Part shown: piece after piece, positions 24,083 through 34,251 of the stretch
Position numbering within the stretch: position 1 is the stretch's first letter
How the letters are laid out: each line of letters starts with the position of its first letter
Assembly: GCA_963978545.1 (NCBI GenBank)
Contig: OZ021726.1
Coordinates: 51,815,959-51,879,958 of the forward strand
Reading direction: 5' to 3'
Origin: Linyphia triangularis
Taxonomy: Eukaryota > Arthropoda > Arachnida > Araneae > Linyphiidae
DNA length: 64,000 nucleotides
The notes under the pieces: generated by a model
Told to the model about the DNA's origin: nothing
The model's database searches: none
What the model saw: only the letters and a program-made list of their open reading frames with translations
Translations under genes and position numbers: made by a program

Positions 24083-24471
24083 CAATTTTCAAGGTTCGAA
24101 ACGGGGTTAAATGTCTGAAATGTGGAATGTATGAATGTCTTTTGGTTGATAAAATATACATGGCAAAATTTCGTTGTGAAGTGCGTGTATTCAGTTACTG
24201 TAAAGATAAACCTTGAAAATATTCATTGGGATGGGCTTACTTCCGTGGGTATGGGTTTTCTTCCATATTTCCAGACCCAAGTGAGGAATAGTAGTTTCCT
24301 TGTGAAATGACTTTCGGGAAGTGTGCCCTTCCGACACTCGGATTACTAATAGTTTTCTAAATTCTAGTGTGGCTATGTTTCAGTGTAGTAAAGTTATATT
24401 TTAGCTGTTGTATCAGAAAATATCTTATTCAAAACAGTCAAGCAGTATCAAGTTAAGCTTTGTAAGTAAAA

Positions 24472-24652
24472 GTTGGTTGGTTTGTACGCTCAACGATCTA
24501 TTTTTATGCACAATGACAGCTAATCAGGCTGGGACCTACAACTTAACGTGGATTCCGAGCCACAATGAACATCCATGCCTAATACAGGATTTGAACCCGG
24601 CATCTTTGGCATGCGAGGCCAGAGCGCTTACCCCACAGCCATCAGATGGGCA
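24472..24652 (-). mobile_element. SINE-B: a second tRNA-derived SINE, with a 13-bp TSD
   Basis: On the minus strand it starts TGCCCATCTGATGGCTGTGG, has GTAAGCGCTCTGGCC and a B-box-like GGGTTCAAATCC, and ends in AACCAACCAAC, like the SINE-A tail. TTTGTAAGTAAAA is duplicated at 24459-24471 and 24653-24665. The tRNA-like head differs from SINE-A. Confidence 0.88.
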
Positions 24653-24665
24653 TTTGTAAGTAAAA

Positions 24666-25452
24666 TAACTTGTTTGGAAGTATTATTTTTATGAAATTCT
24701 TACTCAGTATAAGAAAAAGTTGTTTCTTTTAAATGCTAGAAGAAGTAACTTACTGAGCATTAGTGTTTTTTTAATAGGCATTCTAAAAGTACACTCAATA
24801 GGAACAACTATCGTTTGACTTTCACAATGACCTATTGAATTCACCTATTTATTCACTTATGAGCTGAATGTTTTCTTGTGTGCTAGTTAATTATAATTAC
24901 TCTCATGTTTTTTAATTAAAATATATCCATAAAAATCGATGTATCAATGCGTAATAATTTTAATGACCACAAAATGGTAATAATTCTTAACCTATTTTTG
25001 TGCTGTTTTTTCTTGGAAAAAAAAGTTATTTTTCTTTCCTCAGTTATTATTGATTTTTCTTTGGCAAAAAACCGTCGCTATCCGCAATATTTGTCTATGA
25101 ACTTTCTTTTTTTTAGTTTTCGAAGCGTGTGAAAATTGCCAAGTGCAAGCTGTTTTTTTTTTTTCTTTCTAAAAGTGAATTTCATCTCAAGAAAGCGTGT
25201 CATAAAAAAACACACACATAAGATAACTAATTTAAATTTATTCCTCTCCCTATTTTTGTAAAAGAAAATTCGCTAACGAATTTCTTTTTTTTATATGAAA
25301 TGATTTTCTTCAAAAGAACCATGAAAAAGAAATTAAAGCATTCAATATGTATTTGATGCTGATTTAAAGTTTATATGGATTTTAAGTTTTATGGATTAAA
25401 AGATTAATTATGAAAACGTGGCAGCTGTATTGGGAGAGTGGTGACTCATAAA
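24666..25452. other. AT-rich non-coding stretch
   Basis: No gene or repeat with support is seen. Confidence 0.5.
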
Positions 25453-25714
25453 GTGTCATTAAGTGACTCATTAAGTCAAGATTTTCAGGTCTCACTAAAG
25501 AATAAAAGTTTGGTTATAAATGTCTGTAGATATTAAATACAACCACGTTTAAAAAAGTTAATTGAAAATGAAATTGTTTTATTGTGTCATTAAGTGACTC
25601 ATTAAGTCAAGATTTTCAGGTCTCATTAAAGAATAAAAGTTTGGTTATAAATGTCTGTAGATATTAAATACAACCACGTTTAAAAAAGTTAATTGAAAAT
25701 GAAATTGTTTTATT
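25453..25714 (+). repeat. Direct tandem duplication of 131 bp, two copies
   Basis: GTCATTAAGTGACTCATTAA through GAAATGAAATTG-type sequence is repeated with an offset of 131 bp and almost no differences (for example TCTCACTAAAG versus TCTCATTAAAG). It is therefore recent. A C-rich run follows at about 25721-25740. Confidence 0.93.
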
Positions 25715-25746
25715 AAAATCCCCCCCCCTCCCCATCCCCCGATAAT

Positions 25747-25810
25747 TAGCTTGGCGCAGTATGGCCTACGTGTTGCACTTGTGCCGTTAAATTTCTAACC
25801 AACCAACCCA
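25747..25810 (+). mobile_element. SINE-like 3' tail fragment
   Basis: CTTGGCGCAGTATGGCCTAC and then GTGCCGTTAAATTTCTAACC end in an AACCAACC tail like those of the other SINEs. The head is absent and I could not find a TSD. Confidence 0.45.
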
Positions 25811-26221
25811 CTCAATATTTGCATACATTTATTGTTATTTGTTTTTCATTTTAACGCATGTTGTTTCACTCTTGTAAGCGGCAATTTTCATTTTAATGAA
25901 AACAGATTTTTTTCATTAGATTACTTTCTATTACGATTGAATTATGAAACGAACTAATTCCTCGTAAATTCGTAACTTGTAAATGGTATTTTTTCATGAG
26001 TTTTAATAGAAATTCATTTAAAAATATTATATTACTGCTCATTTCCCCAAATGGTTCATACAACTAATTTGTTTCAGTAGATTTCCTATCTCAGCTAGAA
26101 ATTACGATATAAAGCAGGTGTGAGTAAATTGAAGAACTTGATGAGTAAAATAGATTTTTAAAAGAGGCGGGCTTATGAATCATCCTAGATATAAACAATA
26201 CTCCATTGCAATTTTATAATT
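25811..26221. other. AT-rich non-coding stretch
   Basis: Nothing seen. Confidence 0.5.
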
Positions 26222-26225
26222 TTAA

Positions 26226-26431
26226 ACCTTTGCACTCCAGGCCTCTTTCGCGCAGAGCGATCAGCAACTCGAAACGTTTCCCGCCATTTTTGGTTGGTTC
26301 GCGGTTACAGATCCGCTTTAAAGAAACTAAACACAGTCTTACATCGAATTTCCGCATTAAACCTAGTGGTCCTCTCGAGTTGCGGCATCAAATCCTGTGG
26401 TGAGTGAGAGTCACCTCTGGAGTGCAAAGGG
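26226..26431. mobile_element. piggyBac-type MITE, 206 bp, TTAA flanks
   Basis: The left end ACCTTTGCACTCCAGG and the right end CCTCTGGAGTGCAAAGGG form inverted repeats, with one changed base at the outer left position and CCC on the right. TTAA flanks at 26222-26225 and 26432-26435 match the piggyBac target and its CCC-starting termini (established knowledge). The interior is GC-richer than its surroundings and non-coding, so the overlapping frames are spurious. Confidence 0.85.
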
Positions 26432-26539
26432 TTAATTCAGTAGGTAATATTTGAAAAAACACATCTTCTTAATATAAAGCTTTGTAGATACTAATTAATG
26501 CATGCACTGAATTTTGCTCAAAGGGGGTTACTTTATGGC

Positions 26540-26700
26540 CCCTCGTTTATTTATATGATATTTTGTGATGTCGAGCTGAATGCCAGCATATTATGTTACA
26601 TTCACATGCTTGGTTTTGCACTTACGGGAAGTGGCCACTACAAAGTTTGATTTTAGAATAAAGTGAGATTGCAGTTAGTTTTTAAACTTAATGAGTTTTT
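26540..26700 (+). repeat. R2 dispersed repeat, flank segment
   Basis: GTCGAGCTGAATGCCAGC, TTCACATGCTTGGTTTTGC and TTTTAGAATAAAGTGAGATT recur in the same order at about 61745-61925. It directly precedes the inverted 15-bp array. Confidence 0.65.
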
Positions 26701-26931
26701 TATTATTTTATTTAACGAAAAAGACAGCGATTGATATGGTACCAGTACACTCTCGTCGAAGTGCCTTGTCGAGTAGTTCGAGAGATAGATCGTCCTGTAT
26801 CGCACTGCGAGGTAACCAAGTTCACTCTTGCTTTGCCCAAGTCGAAATGGAGGCAAATTTACGCGCTCGCCTCTCGGACAGACTCGATCCTTTGACTCGT
26901 GCCAAAAAACCGACTCCAGACCGTGTATACC
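26701..26931. repeat. R2 internal GC-richer segment
   Basis: Rich in CTCG/CGAG words (CTCTCGTCGAAG, GCGCTCGCCTCTCGG). A similar but not alignable GC-rich segment adjoins the second array at 37985-38130. The overlapping frames on both strands look like accidents of CpG-rich sequence. Confidence 0.4.
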
Positions 26932-27138
26932 GAGTGGACCGAATTTTTTTCGACCGAACGGAGCTCGCCAGAATTTACTCGTTAGAAAAACGCTCATCAG
27001 AACAGGTTTTCATCAGAATTAATTTGGACATACATAAAATGGTTAGAATGTTATTTCATTAGAATAGTTTGGACAGAATGGAAGTCACCAGAAGTTTTTT
27101 GGTCAGAAGTCTTTTCATTAGAAACTATTCGTTAGAAT
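26932..27138 (-). repeat. Degenerate 15-bp-unit array, copy 1
   Basis: On the minus strand the sequence divides into units of about 14-16 bp that begin with a seven-base head (CTAACGA, CTAATGA, CTGACCA, CTGGTGA, CTGTCCA, CTGATGA, CTGGCGA, CGGTCGA, CGGTCCA) and end in TT, with a variable AT-rich middle. About 13 units are seen. The terminal units CTGGCGAG... and CGGTCGAAAAAAATT are shared with copy 2. Confidence 0.75.
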
Positions 27139-28360
27139 CTTACAAATTTGGCGAAACTTAATAGCTCGGAGGAGGTTTGGCGGTAAAAGTGGTTAGTGGG
27201 GGTTTAGTCGTGACCTTCAAGGACGTTTCATAGGTCAGGGTTTAGTCAGCAGAGTGTTTTATTTCGGTAGTGTTATTTTACATACAGATTTTCAATTCGC
27301 CTTACTTTTCCTTTCGCAAAGTCACGTTATTTTATTCTTGAATACTAACACATTTTTGTACGCATTCATGTTTTTCGGCATGCGTCAAGTTCGTATTCAT
27401 TCCGGAAATACCATTTTAAATACAATTATCGTTTTATATTTTGCTTTTATTTGTGTTCCATGTTATCAGTTTGTGCGTAAAATACTGGAAATATAATGAT
27501 GCGAAAATAAAGTCATTCTTGATCTAATCTTTTCGATTAGAATTCAAATGAAGATACCATTATATTTAATACATTTAACATAAAACATTACAACATTACG
27601 AAAATTTTTGTATGACTTTAAATTCATAATTATGCCTTGGATATTATTTATATATTGTATCTTACAAAGCAAACATTATTTGATTATAAATATAATGAAA
27701 CACTTTATATTATAAGGAGTAGTAAACAAAATTTACAAACATTTACCAATTTGATATATGTTTCAAATAATTATAAATTTTATTTACTATTTTTACTTGA
27801 AATTAATGGTAATTTGTACGATTACAACTTTAGTTATTAAATACAAATGAAAAAATATTATTTTATTAAAAGTGTTTGAAGTTTTTAATATTTTAAAATC
27901 TTTCTAATGCAACCATTGGATATAAAATTAAAAAAAAAGCATACCAACATTTTATGGTATCGAGTATGTTATATAGTACCAAACTTTTGAAACTTTTTTG
28001 ATCTTTTACTAGCTTATTATTTTTGAAATTACACTTTCCAAAACTTTTTTTTTTCGTTGTGCATAGATAACAAATACTCCTTAGTATTTAAAATTATTAA
28101 ATTATTTATCCAAAAATATAAATGTTTAAAACATTTTTAACGATTTTAGAATTTTTACTTTTCAGTTTTTTTAAATACATATATATTTATATATATCGAT
28201 TTCTCCCCAAAGATGCATAAAAAAAAATTGAGAATTAAAAAAAAAAAAAAAAAAAGTGGCATAAATAGAAAACTTGAATGCATATATCTATTTAGTATAT
28301 ATTTATATTGTTGGGGGAAAAAAGTTGGATAAATAAAACGATTTTAAATATAAAACACAA
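27139..28360. other. AT-rich non-coding stretch
   Basis: Contains a poly(A) run at about 28238-28254. No supported gene. Confidence 0.5.
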
Positions 28361-29120
28361 ATGTCTATAAATTAAGAATTAATAATAATTCAGTGTTGGT
28401 CTAAAATAACTTTGTAGTGGAGCAGCATAGACACATGAAATTTACATCAAAGACACATCTGTATGTAACATATTGAAATGCAAAATGTACAGTGGGGGCA
28501 TATGTAAAAGAATGGAGAACCATTAGTGTGCAGTTATACAAATGAATTTACATTAAAAATCACGCAACTCATAGAGTTCACTTGGCTAGTCATTGACTTT
28601 TAGTGTGAGATATGATATCCTTTGTCATCAGTGTTTACATGGCAATGTATTCTCATACTTAACATGAATTTCTTGATGATTTCTAGTGACTAAATTGCTC
28701 ACCCCACATTTTAAATTGTTTGCAAGTGATGGAAAGTTCCCAATACATTAAATCTTTACACAATGCATAATGTAGAAACAAGCGGCCCACGCATGTTTCA
28801 TGAAGTTTGGATTAGAGGAGTAATCTAGCTTAGTTATAGGGGCGATATTCATATTTTTAATCGTTTATCAAAAGCAAAAGTGGGATAAAATTTGCCATAA
28901 GTGTTAATAAACACGATTTAGGAACTGATGTTTCACAATCAAAGACTTGTCTAGATCAAGTTAACTTAGTTATAGTGAAAAAGTGGGATTTAATTATATT
29001 TTATGATCTTGGAGAGTTTTTTAAACAAATACAACGTATTGAACATAAAGACAAAAACTCGTTTTCATCAAATCTTTTTTCTTTAATTGGAATTTACCTT
29101 AAAATATCATGTTCTCACCT
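28361..29120 (+). repeat. Left arm of a large inverted repeat
   Basis: ATGTCTATAAATTAAG at the outer end pairs with CTTAATTTATAGACAT at 32462-32477. Further in, TCACGCAACTCATAGAG, AGATATGATATCCT, GCATAATG and AAATTTGCCATAAGTG each have reverse-complement partners at 29340-29700. Similarity weakens towards the apex near 29100-29180. No coding content is seen. Confidence 0.85.
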
Positions 29121-29179
29121 TTTTACAGATCCTCTGAAGTCCAATATTATTTCATGAGACTGAAAAAATAAGTTTCAGT

Positions 29180-29703
29180 ACACAGTATCTGATGTTAAAA
29201 AGGATTTGGTCTTTAGGTGCAATAAAGTTAAATTGGTTCAATAAGCTCCTCAAGAGAGCAAAAAATAATTAATTCGACTTTTTCACTTTAATTACGTTAA
29301 CTTACTCTCTACAAGTCTTTAATGGTGAAATATCGGTTTCTAAATCGTGTTTATTGATACTTATGGCAAATTTTATCCCGCTTTTGCTTTGGATAAACGA
29401 TTAAAAAATATGAATATCGTCCCTATAAGTAAGCCAGATCACTCCTCTAATCCAAATGTCATCAAGATAATGCATTGTGTAAAGATTGAATGCATTGAGA
29501 ACTTTACATCACTTGCAAATAGTTCAAAATGTGGGACGAACAATTTATCCACTAGAATTCCTCAAGAAACTCACGTTAAGTATGAGAATACAGTGCAAGT
29601 AGGCACTGATGACAGAGGATATCATATCTCACACTAAAAGACAACGAAAAGTCAAGTCAACTTAATGAGTTGCGTGATTTTTAATGTAAATGCATCTGTA
29701 TTA
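29180..29703 (-). repeat. Right arm of the large inverted repeat, inner part
   Basis: Reverse complement of the left arm from the apex out to GCATCTGTATTA, where a hAT element interrupts it. The 96-codon frame at 29347-29637 lies wholly in this arm and is not supported. Confidence 0.85.
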
Positions 29704-29717
29704 GTGGAACGTATGTG

Positions 29718-29815
29718 AGTTTTGCCGGATACCGGATTTCGGATATCCGGGGTACCATGTCTACCGGATACGGATATCCGAAACGGATTTCGCCGGATAT
29801 CCGGCCGGATATTCG
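29718..29815. repeat. hAT subterminal repeat cluster, left
   Basis: Multiple GGATATCCG / CCGGATA words in both orientations within 100 bp. Confidence 0.75.
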
Positions 29816-29895
29816 GTCTATATACTAAAAACGATAGTTATACGATATGCTATACGAAAAAAATGGTCATGATATGAAGTATTAAGTAAATTATA

Positions 29896-30162
29896 ATTAG
29901 TGGTTAGCGCACCGCACTGCATGCCACAGGTCCATGGTTTGATTCGCGGACTGGGCAAGGTTGACTTAGCTGTTTATACCTGAAAGAAATAAACTGAGGA
30001 GGACCATGCATGCTTGGGACCATGCATGGGAACTAAACACTGGGGTTCGGCGTCAGAATGACCATCTGACTGAAACATCTGCTATGTGACACACAAATGC
30101 CACAGTCGAGAAAGCTGAGCTGGGCCCAGCAGGCCTTAGTCCACACGGGCTGTCGCGCCACT
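29896..30162 (+). mobile_element. SINE-C, tRNA-derived, inside the hAT element
   Basis: It begins TTAGTGGTTAGCGCACCG with a B-box-like GGTTTGATTCGCGG. A GC-rich body of about 200 bp follows (CATGCATGCTTGGGACC, GGGCCCAGCAGGCC), ending CTGTCGCGCCACTG. The first part of the A box seems lost. Its 3' end touches the hairpin MITE, so no TSD could be read. Confidence 0.65.
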
Positions 30163-30272
30163 GCCCTAATAGCACACATCCTCCCAAGGAGGTCCCTGGG
30201 AAGTCATTCGTAGTCCCGGGGATGACTGGGGACTTCCTAGGGACCTCTCTGGGAGGATGTGTGCTATTAGGG
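30163..30272. mobile_element. Hairpin MITE, about 110 bp, nearly perfect inverted repeat
   Basis: CCCTAATAGCACACATCC at the left end is matched exactly by GGATGTGTGCTATTAGGG at the right end. The inner parts (AGGTCCCTGGGAAGTC and GACTTCCTAGGGACCT) pair with one mismatch. The stem is about 45 bp with a short loop around CATTCGTAGTCCCGG. It sits exactly at the 3' end of SINE-C. Confidence 0.85.
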
Positions 30273-30297
30273 TGAGTTAATTTTTTTTATTTAAACT

Positions 30298-30543
30298 TTA
30301 GTTGATGAGTGATCTTTGTTGCTGATTTATATCTTGTAATATTGATACTTTTAGTTTTTCATATAGTTCTGGCAGGGCTTTATCACGAAAATAATTTCTA
30401 TTTGGAAGCGGATAACGAGGAGCTAGGTATTTTAATAACTGACCAAAGCCTTCTCTATTCACAATGGAGAATGGTTCAGCATCAAGAGCCATTAACTCAC
30501 CTAAAATTATATTAATTTTTTTTTTTACAATGTTGAAGTGCAA
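30298..30543 (-). pseudogene. hAT transposase N-terminal fragment
   Basis: The 81-codon frame encodes LMALDAEPFSIVNREGFGQL and then YPLPNRNYFRDKALPELY. This fits the conserved region after the BED finger in ZBED/hAT transposases, where a MIALDLQPFSIVE...F..L...L.P.Y.IPSR.YF pattern is usual (family knowledge). There is no downstream catalytic domain; the frame ends at 30298 close to the hairpin insertion. The start is probably not a true initiation codon but an internal Met. Confidence 0.75.
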
Positions 30544-31234
30544 AATATAGCTACTTTCAATTTACTTCATGCATTGTTTATAATTGATAAATGATTACAA
30601 AATTATACCGGAGGCATTTGTTAATAATAAAAGATTTATTTTAAATATTTTATGAAATTGAAGTCTATTTTTTTTTTTGTAATGCACCTAAAACATTACG
30701 GATTTAAAGAAATCTCGTAGAAAACTTAAATTGGATCGGTCTATTCCTAGTTGACGTTAAAATATCGCCAAGCCGATTTGGCGCGGTTTTATAGGCGATA
30801 CAGTTCTAAATTTGGCAACCCCATTTTTTTTATTGACGCGTTTTGGCTTCAACGTTCCTATACCACAAATCATGGAGCTGGTTCGTTTCTCAATTTTTCA
30901 TATTGGAATTCCGAATTGGCGACATTCTGGCTTTGTCGCCAACTTTTCAAAAGTGCGCCAACCCATAAACGTGAACTAGGAATTTACCAATTGAATCTAT
31001 CGGAATATTTCGTCTTTAAATATAAACTTAAAAAATTTCGAACCCAAAATTCATCAACATTATGTTATACTATATTTTAAATATATATTTAATATAAACA
31101 AACAAAATTAGTACTTACATATTTTTGTGGTTAAGGCTTTTGTTTTAGGATCATCTAAATTCCACAATTTTGGTACAAATAATTTCTATTCCAATGTTGT
31201 CTGCGTGCATTTCTTGTTTTGATTAATTGTTTTT

Positions 31235-31445
31235 TCTTGTTAATCAATATTTGATGCATTTATTGAGTCTTTAAAGTTTCGGTGAATTTCCTTATGCACA
31301 CTCATTAAATGGTTCCATAAGGGTTTTGTGGAAAAGGATTTTGGGCTTTTGCCGCGCACATTTTTTAAACGATTCTGTGGAGCAAGTAACACATAGGGCT
31401 TTGCTTTCGTCATTTCCCATTAATTTTAAAATACTTCCAAATGGG
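31235..31445 (-). pseudogene. hAT BED zinc finger remnant with two frameshifts
   Basis: Across three frames the minus strand reads SPIWKYFKING, then DESKALCVTCSTE, then GKSPKSFSTKPLWNHLMSVH. Together they show the BED signature: W..F, C-x2-C and an H-x4-H pair. Two frame changes (near the end of KING and after STES) and a stop after the finger make it non-functional. The opposite-strand frame at 30751-31080 is unsupported. Confidence 0.7.
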
Positions 31446-32145
31446 TGATTTTAAATGAGCCATTATTAAAAATTATAAATTGGATTGTAATTGGAGAAAA
31501 CTAAAATTCAAGGCATTTTAGAGAGCTAAATATAATTCCACATTGTGGCGCTGCTTTAAAGACCTAAAAATTACAATACTTCATTTTACGTCAGAAAAAA
31601 TACACCAGCTTTCAACTTCTGCCAATGAAAAATCAGAAATTAGACCATACCATTCACAGCATAAAGGGGTAGGGTATTATCGTCGATAGAAAGAAAAAAA
31701 AAGCATTGAGGATTGCGCATTGACTATTTATTGCTTTTTACTCGCTAGCAAATGTCAGAAAAAAAGGAGGAAGTGAGAATAACTAAAACTCTTAAGTCAC
31801 TTATGTTATGGAAAAAAAGTACTATTTATTAGTATTTCGGTTCGAGTTTTACGGAGAAACATTCAAATATAACATCTGGAATTAATCAGATCATAAACTT
31901 GAAATGAAAAGAACATATTGCAAAACACGTATGAAGGATGTGTATGGAAAAAGATTGGAGGAATGGTTTATGCTTATCAACTCGGCGTCAATAATACGGC
32001 GTCTCTTTCTGTTTTCGTTTTCTAATTTGACTACAATTTATGTCCAAGAAAGAAAAAAATTAAAAAAAAAAGTGTAGGATGCGGTGTTTCCTTTGTCCGA
32101 AAAAGATCATTATTTTTTTTTTAAAATTATTTCTTGTGGATACCT

Positions 32146-32281
32146 GGTGGTCGGATATACAGCCGGATATCCGAATGAAATTATCGGATGTCCGGTATTT
32201 CAAATCGGATATCCGACAGGGTTTCGGATATTGAAAAATCAGCCGGATATGCCGGATATGGGATATTTGCCGGATATCCAT
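32146..32281. repeat. hAT subterminal repeat cluster, right
   Basis: At least six CGGATAT(C/G)CG-like words. The frames here are rich in GYP/PGY residues only because of this motif. Confidence 0.75.
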
Positions 32282-32290
32282 TCCATCCCT

Positions 32291-32477
32291 ACTAATGATA
32301 CTCCATTCTTTTGCCTATTCCCCACACTGTACACTTTGCATTTCAATTTGCGGCTGAGTTGTTTTACTTATCGATGTGTTACATAAAGGTGTCTCTTTGA
32401 TGTGAATTTCATGTATCTATGCTCCTCCACTGAGAAATTATTAGAGAAAAACTTAATTATCCTTAATTTATAGACAT
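32291..32477 (-). repeat. Right arm of the large inverted repeat, outer part
   Basis: CTAATGATACTCCATTCTTT through CTTAATTTATAGACAT continues the reverse complement of the left arm (28361-28545) after the hAT insertion. Confidence 0.85.
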
Positions 32478-33670
32478 GAGTATAGTTAAAACGCCTGGAC
32501 ATTCTTAATGTTGTCGAAATTAGAAAGCCGTGTGAATAAAATATGCGTTTTTGAAGTTTAGTTACAGTTAACAACTATGTTTAAGGAAAAATAAGTAAAA
32601 AAAATATATACTTTTAAGAGTATAAATACTTTTGTATCAGTTTTATTAATTGGTAAGAAATGTTGGATTATTATATTTAAATTATGGAAACAGAATTTGA
32701 TTTTTTTTTAAGGTATCGGACACATTTAATGTAATTTTTTTTCTATATTGTAATAAATAGTTCTCTACTCTTAGACTTTAGTTACGTACTGCTTCTAAAA
32801 TATTAGTACATCCAATCATGATGTAGAATGTTATAAATCGACCTTTGTTACAGTTATTGGCTAATCTCGTCCAAAGCTGAATAAAGTATAATGGAAGATT
32901 TGAAATGTTGATGCACTATTTTAAAATTGAAATATTTCATTTATAAGAATGGATGAAAGAAAAAAATACATGTTTTTGACATATTTATTTAAAAGAAAAA
33001 AAAGAAAAAAATATCGTGTTATTTGGAACGATGTTCGAGTTTTGGTTAAATTTGTCCAATTTTCGAGAAACCTTGGTTACGACATTTTTCAATTGCTGTG
33101 TTACCTGAGATTGCTAAATATGAAACAAATATTTAATTTTCTCATTTAGATAATGTAGTCAAGGAAAATTGCTCTTTTTTCCTTCCGTGGTAGTGACAGA
33201 GAATTAAATACAATTTTTAGTTCAAGCTTACAAATTTGTAATCAGTCGAATAATTTTTGTTTAGATTCAAAGCAAGGATTGGCGGCTTAGAAAAGTGGTA
33301 TAGGGAGATTTAACATGTATTTCGATTTTCGTGAAGTAATAGTACAAGACAAGAAGTTTGCCCCTGAATATGTACACAAATCAGGAGGTCTGACTGTGAC
33401 TCCTTATTTCGTCTTTACTTTTATTTTTCTATATTTTATCCTTCTCTTTATACCCTATTAATAAGGATTTTTCAAAAGTGGCTTAACATTCGAATTCCTT
33501 CTTAACAAGAGGAAATATATCGTGAAGCTGTGTGAGGATGAACTTTTCTACAAACTAAAAATTTTCATTCTAAAAACTGTTAAGCAAAAAACTTGTTTCT
33601 TAGAACATGACAGTTCAAATTACTTCCGATAAATATTTTAGAATTTTTTTTTATACATATTAAAAGAAAT
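32478..33670. other. AT-rich non-coding stretch
   Basis: No supported gene or repeat. Confidence 0.5.
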
Positions 33671-34251
33671 TAAGGGTGTGGAACATCGCACAACTTTCAA
33701 TTACACTATAATACTGAAGTGGATTTGCGTCATTTACAGTTATTATATTTTCATCATTCATTTAGAAAAATTGCCAGTTTACTGATATTTTTTGCGTTAA
33801 TTCTTGTATGGGTTTAAAAAAAAAAAAAAACTCTCCAAAATGGTGATTTTAGCTATATACTTTCCGATAATCCTTATATTTATTATAAGTGATCTAAACA
33901 TCTCCACTACCGAAATTCCTTTTTAGAAATACGATAAAGATGTAAAAAGATGAACAACGAATGTCATTAACACAGACTCTTCTCTTGAGTATTCATCAGT
34001 GACTGTTTCTTCTGTGTTTTACTTACGAGACAGGATAATGTAATATTTATCGAAAAGCATATCTCCAAATTCACCACTTTGGGATGTGGGGTGGGGTGGG
34101 GGGTAAAATATTTCTATAGCCAAGCTACATATTTCTTTAAAAAAAATTAATGAAAATATGAAAACGGTGTTTTACACCAATTTATGGCAAATATAAATGC
34201 AGTGTTCAGTGTTAAGCGCAATTGAAGTTGTGCGATGTCCAAAACCCCTAG
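33671..34251. repeat. R1 copy E: fold-back of two 5' halves
   Basis: The left part matches the 5' half of R1 in plus orientation (AAGGGTGTGGAACATCGC...). At about 33893 it switches to minus-strand R1 (GATCTAAACATCTCCACTACC...) and ends TTGTGCGATGTCC, AAAACCCCTAG. Both outer ends are therefore the same R1 terminus, and the palindromic 3' terminus is absent. Confidence 0.75.

Larger units (their letters stand above)
29704..32290 (-). mobile_element. Decayed hAT element inserted in the right arm
   Basis: Both ends carry clusters of CCGGATATCCG-like words (29718-29815 and 32146-32281), fitting subterminal binding repeats of a hAT element. The right end, reverse-complemented, reads GTAGGGATGGAATGG, close to known hAT termini. 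A BED zinc finger relic lies at 31445-31235 and a transposase N-terminal segment at 30543-30298, both minus strand. The catalytic region is absent, and a SINE and a hairpin occupy that part. I could not confirm an 8-bp TSD. Confidence 0.7.

Noticed and set aside
24520..24652. Possible tRNA gene on the minus strand
   Set aside because: It has a B-box-like segment, but it continues into a SINE body and is flanked by a 13-bp TSD.
26206..26403. 65-codon frame
   Set aside because: It lies inside the piggyBac-type MITE and has no protein-like pattern.
26653..27062. Overlapping frames of over 110 codons on both strands
   Set aside because: They arise from the CpG-rich R2 segment and the 15-bp array; both strands open together, and neither resembles a protein.
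29347..29637. 96-codon frame
   Set aside because: It lies entirely within an arm of the large inverted repeat, and its partner arm has no matching frame.
32060..32386. Frames rich in GYP/ISDxQ words
   Set aside because: They translate the CCGGATATCCG subterminal repeats of the hAT element.
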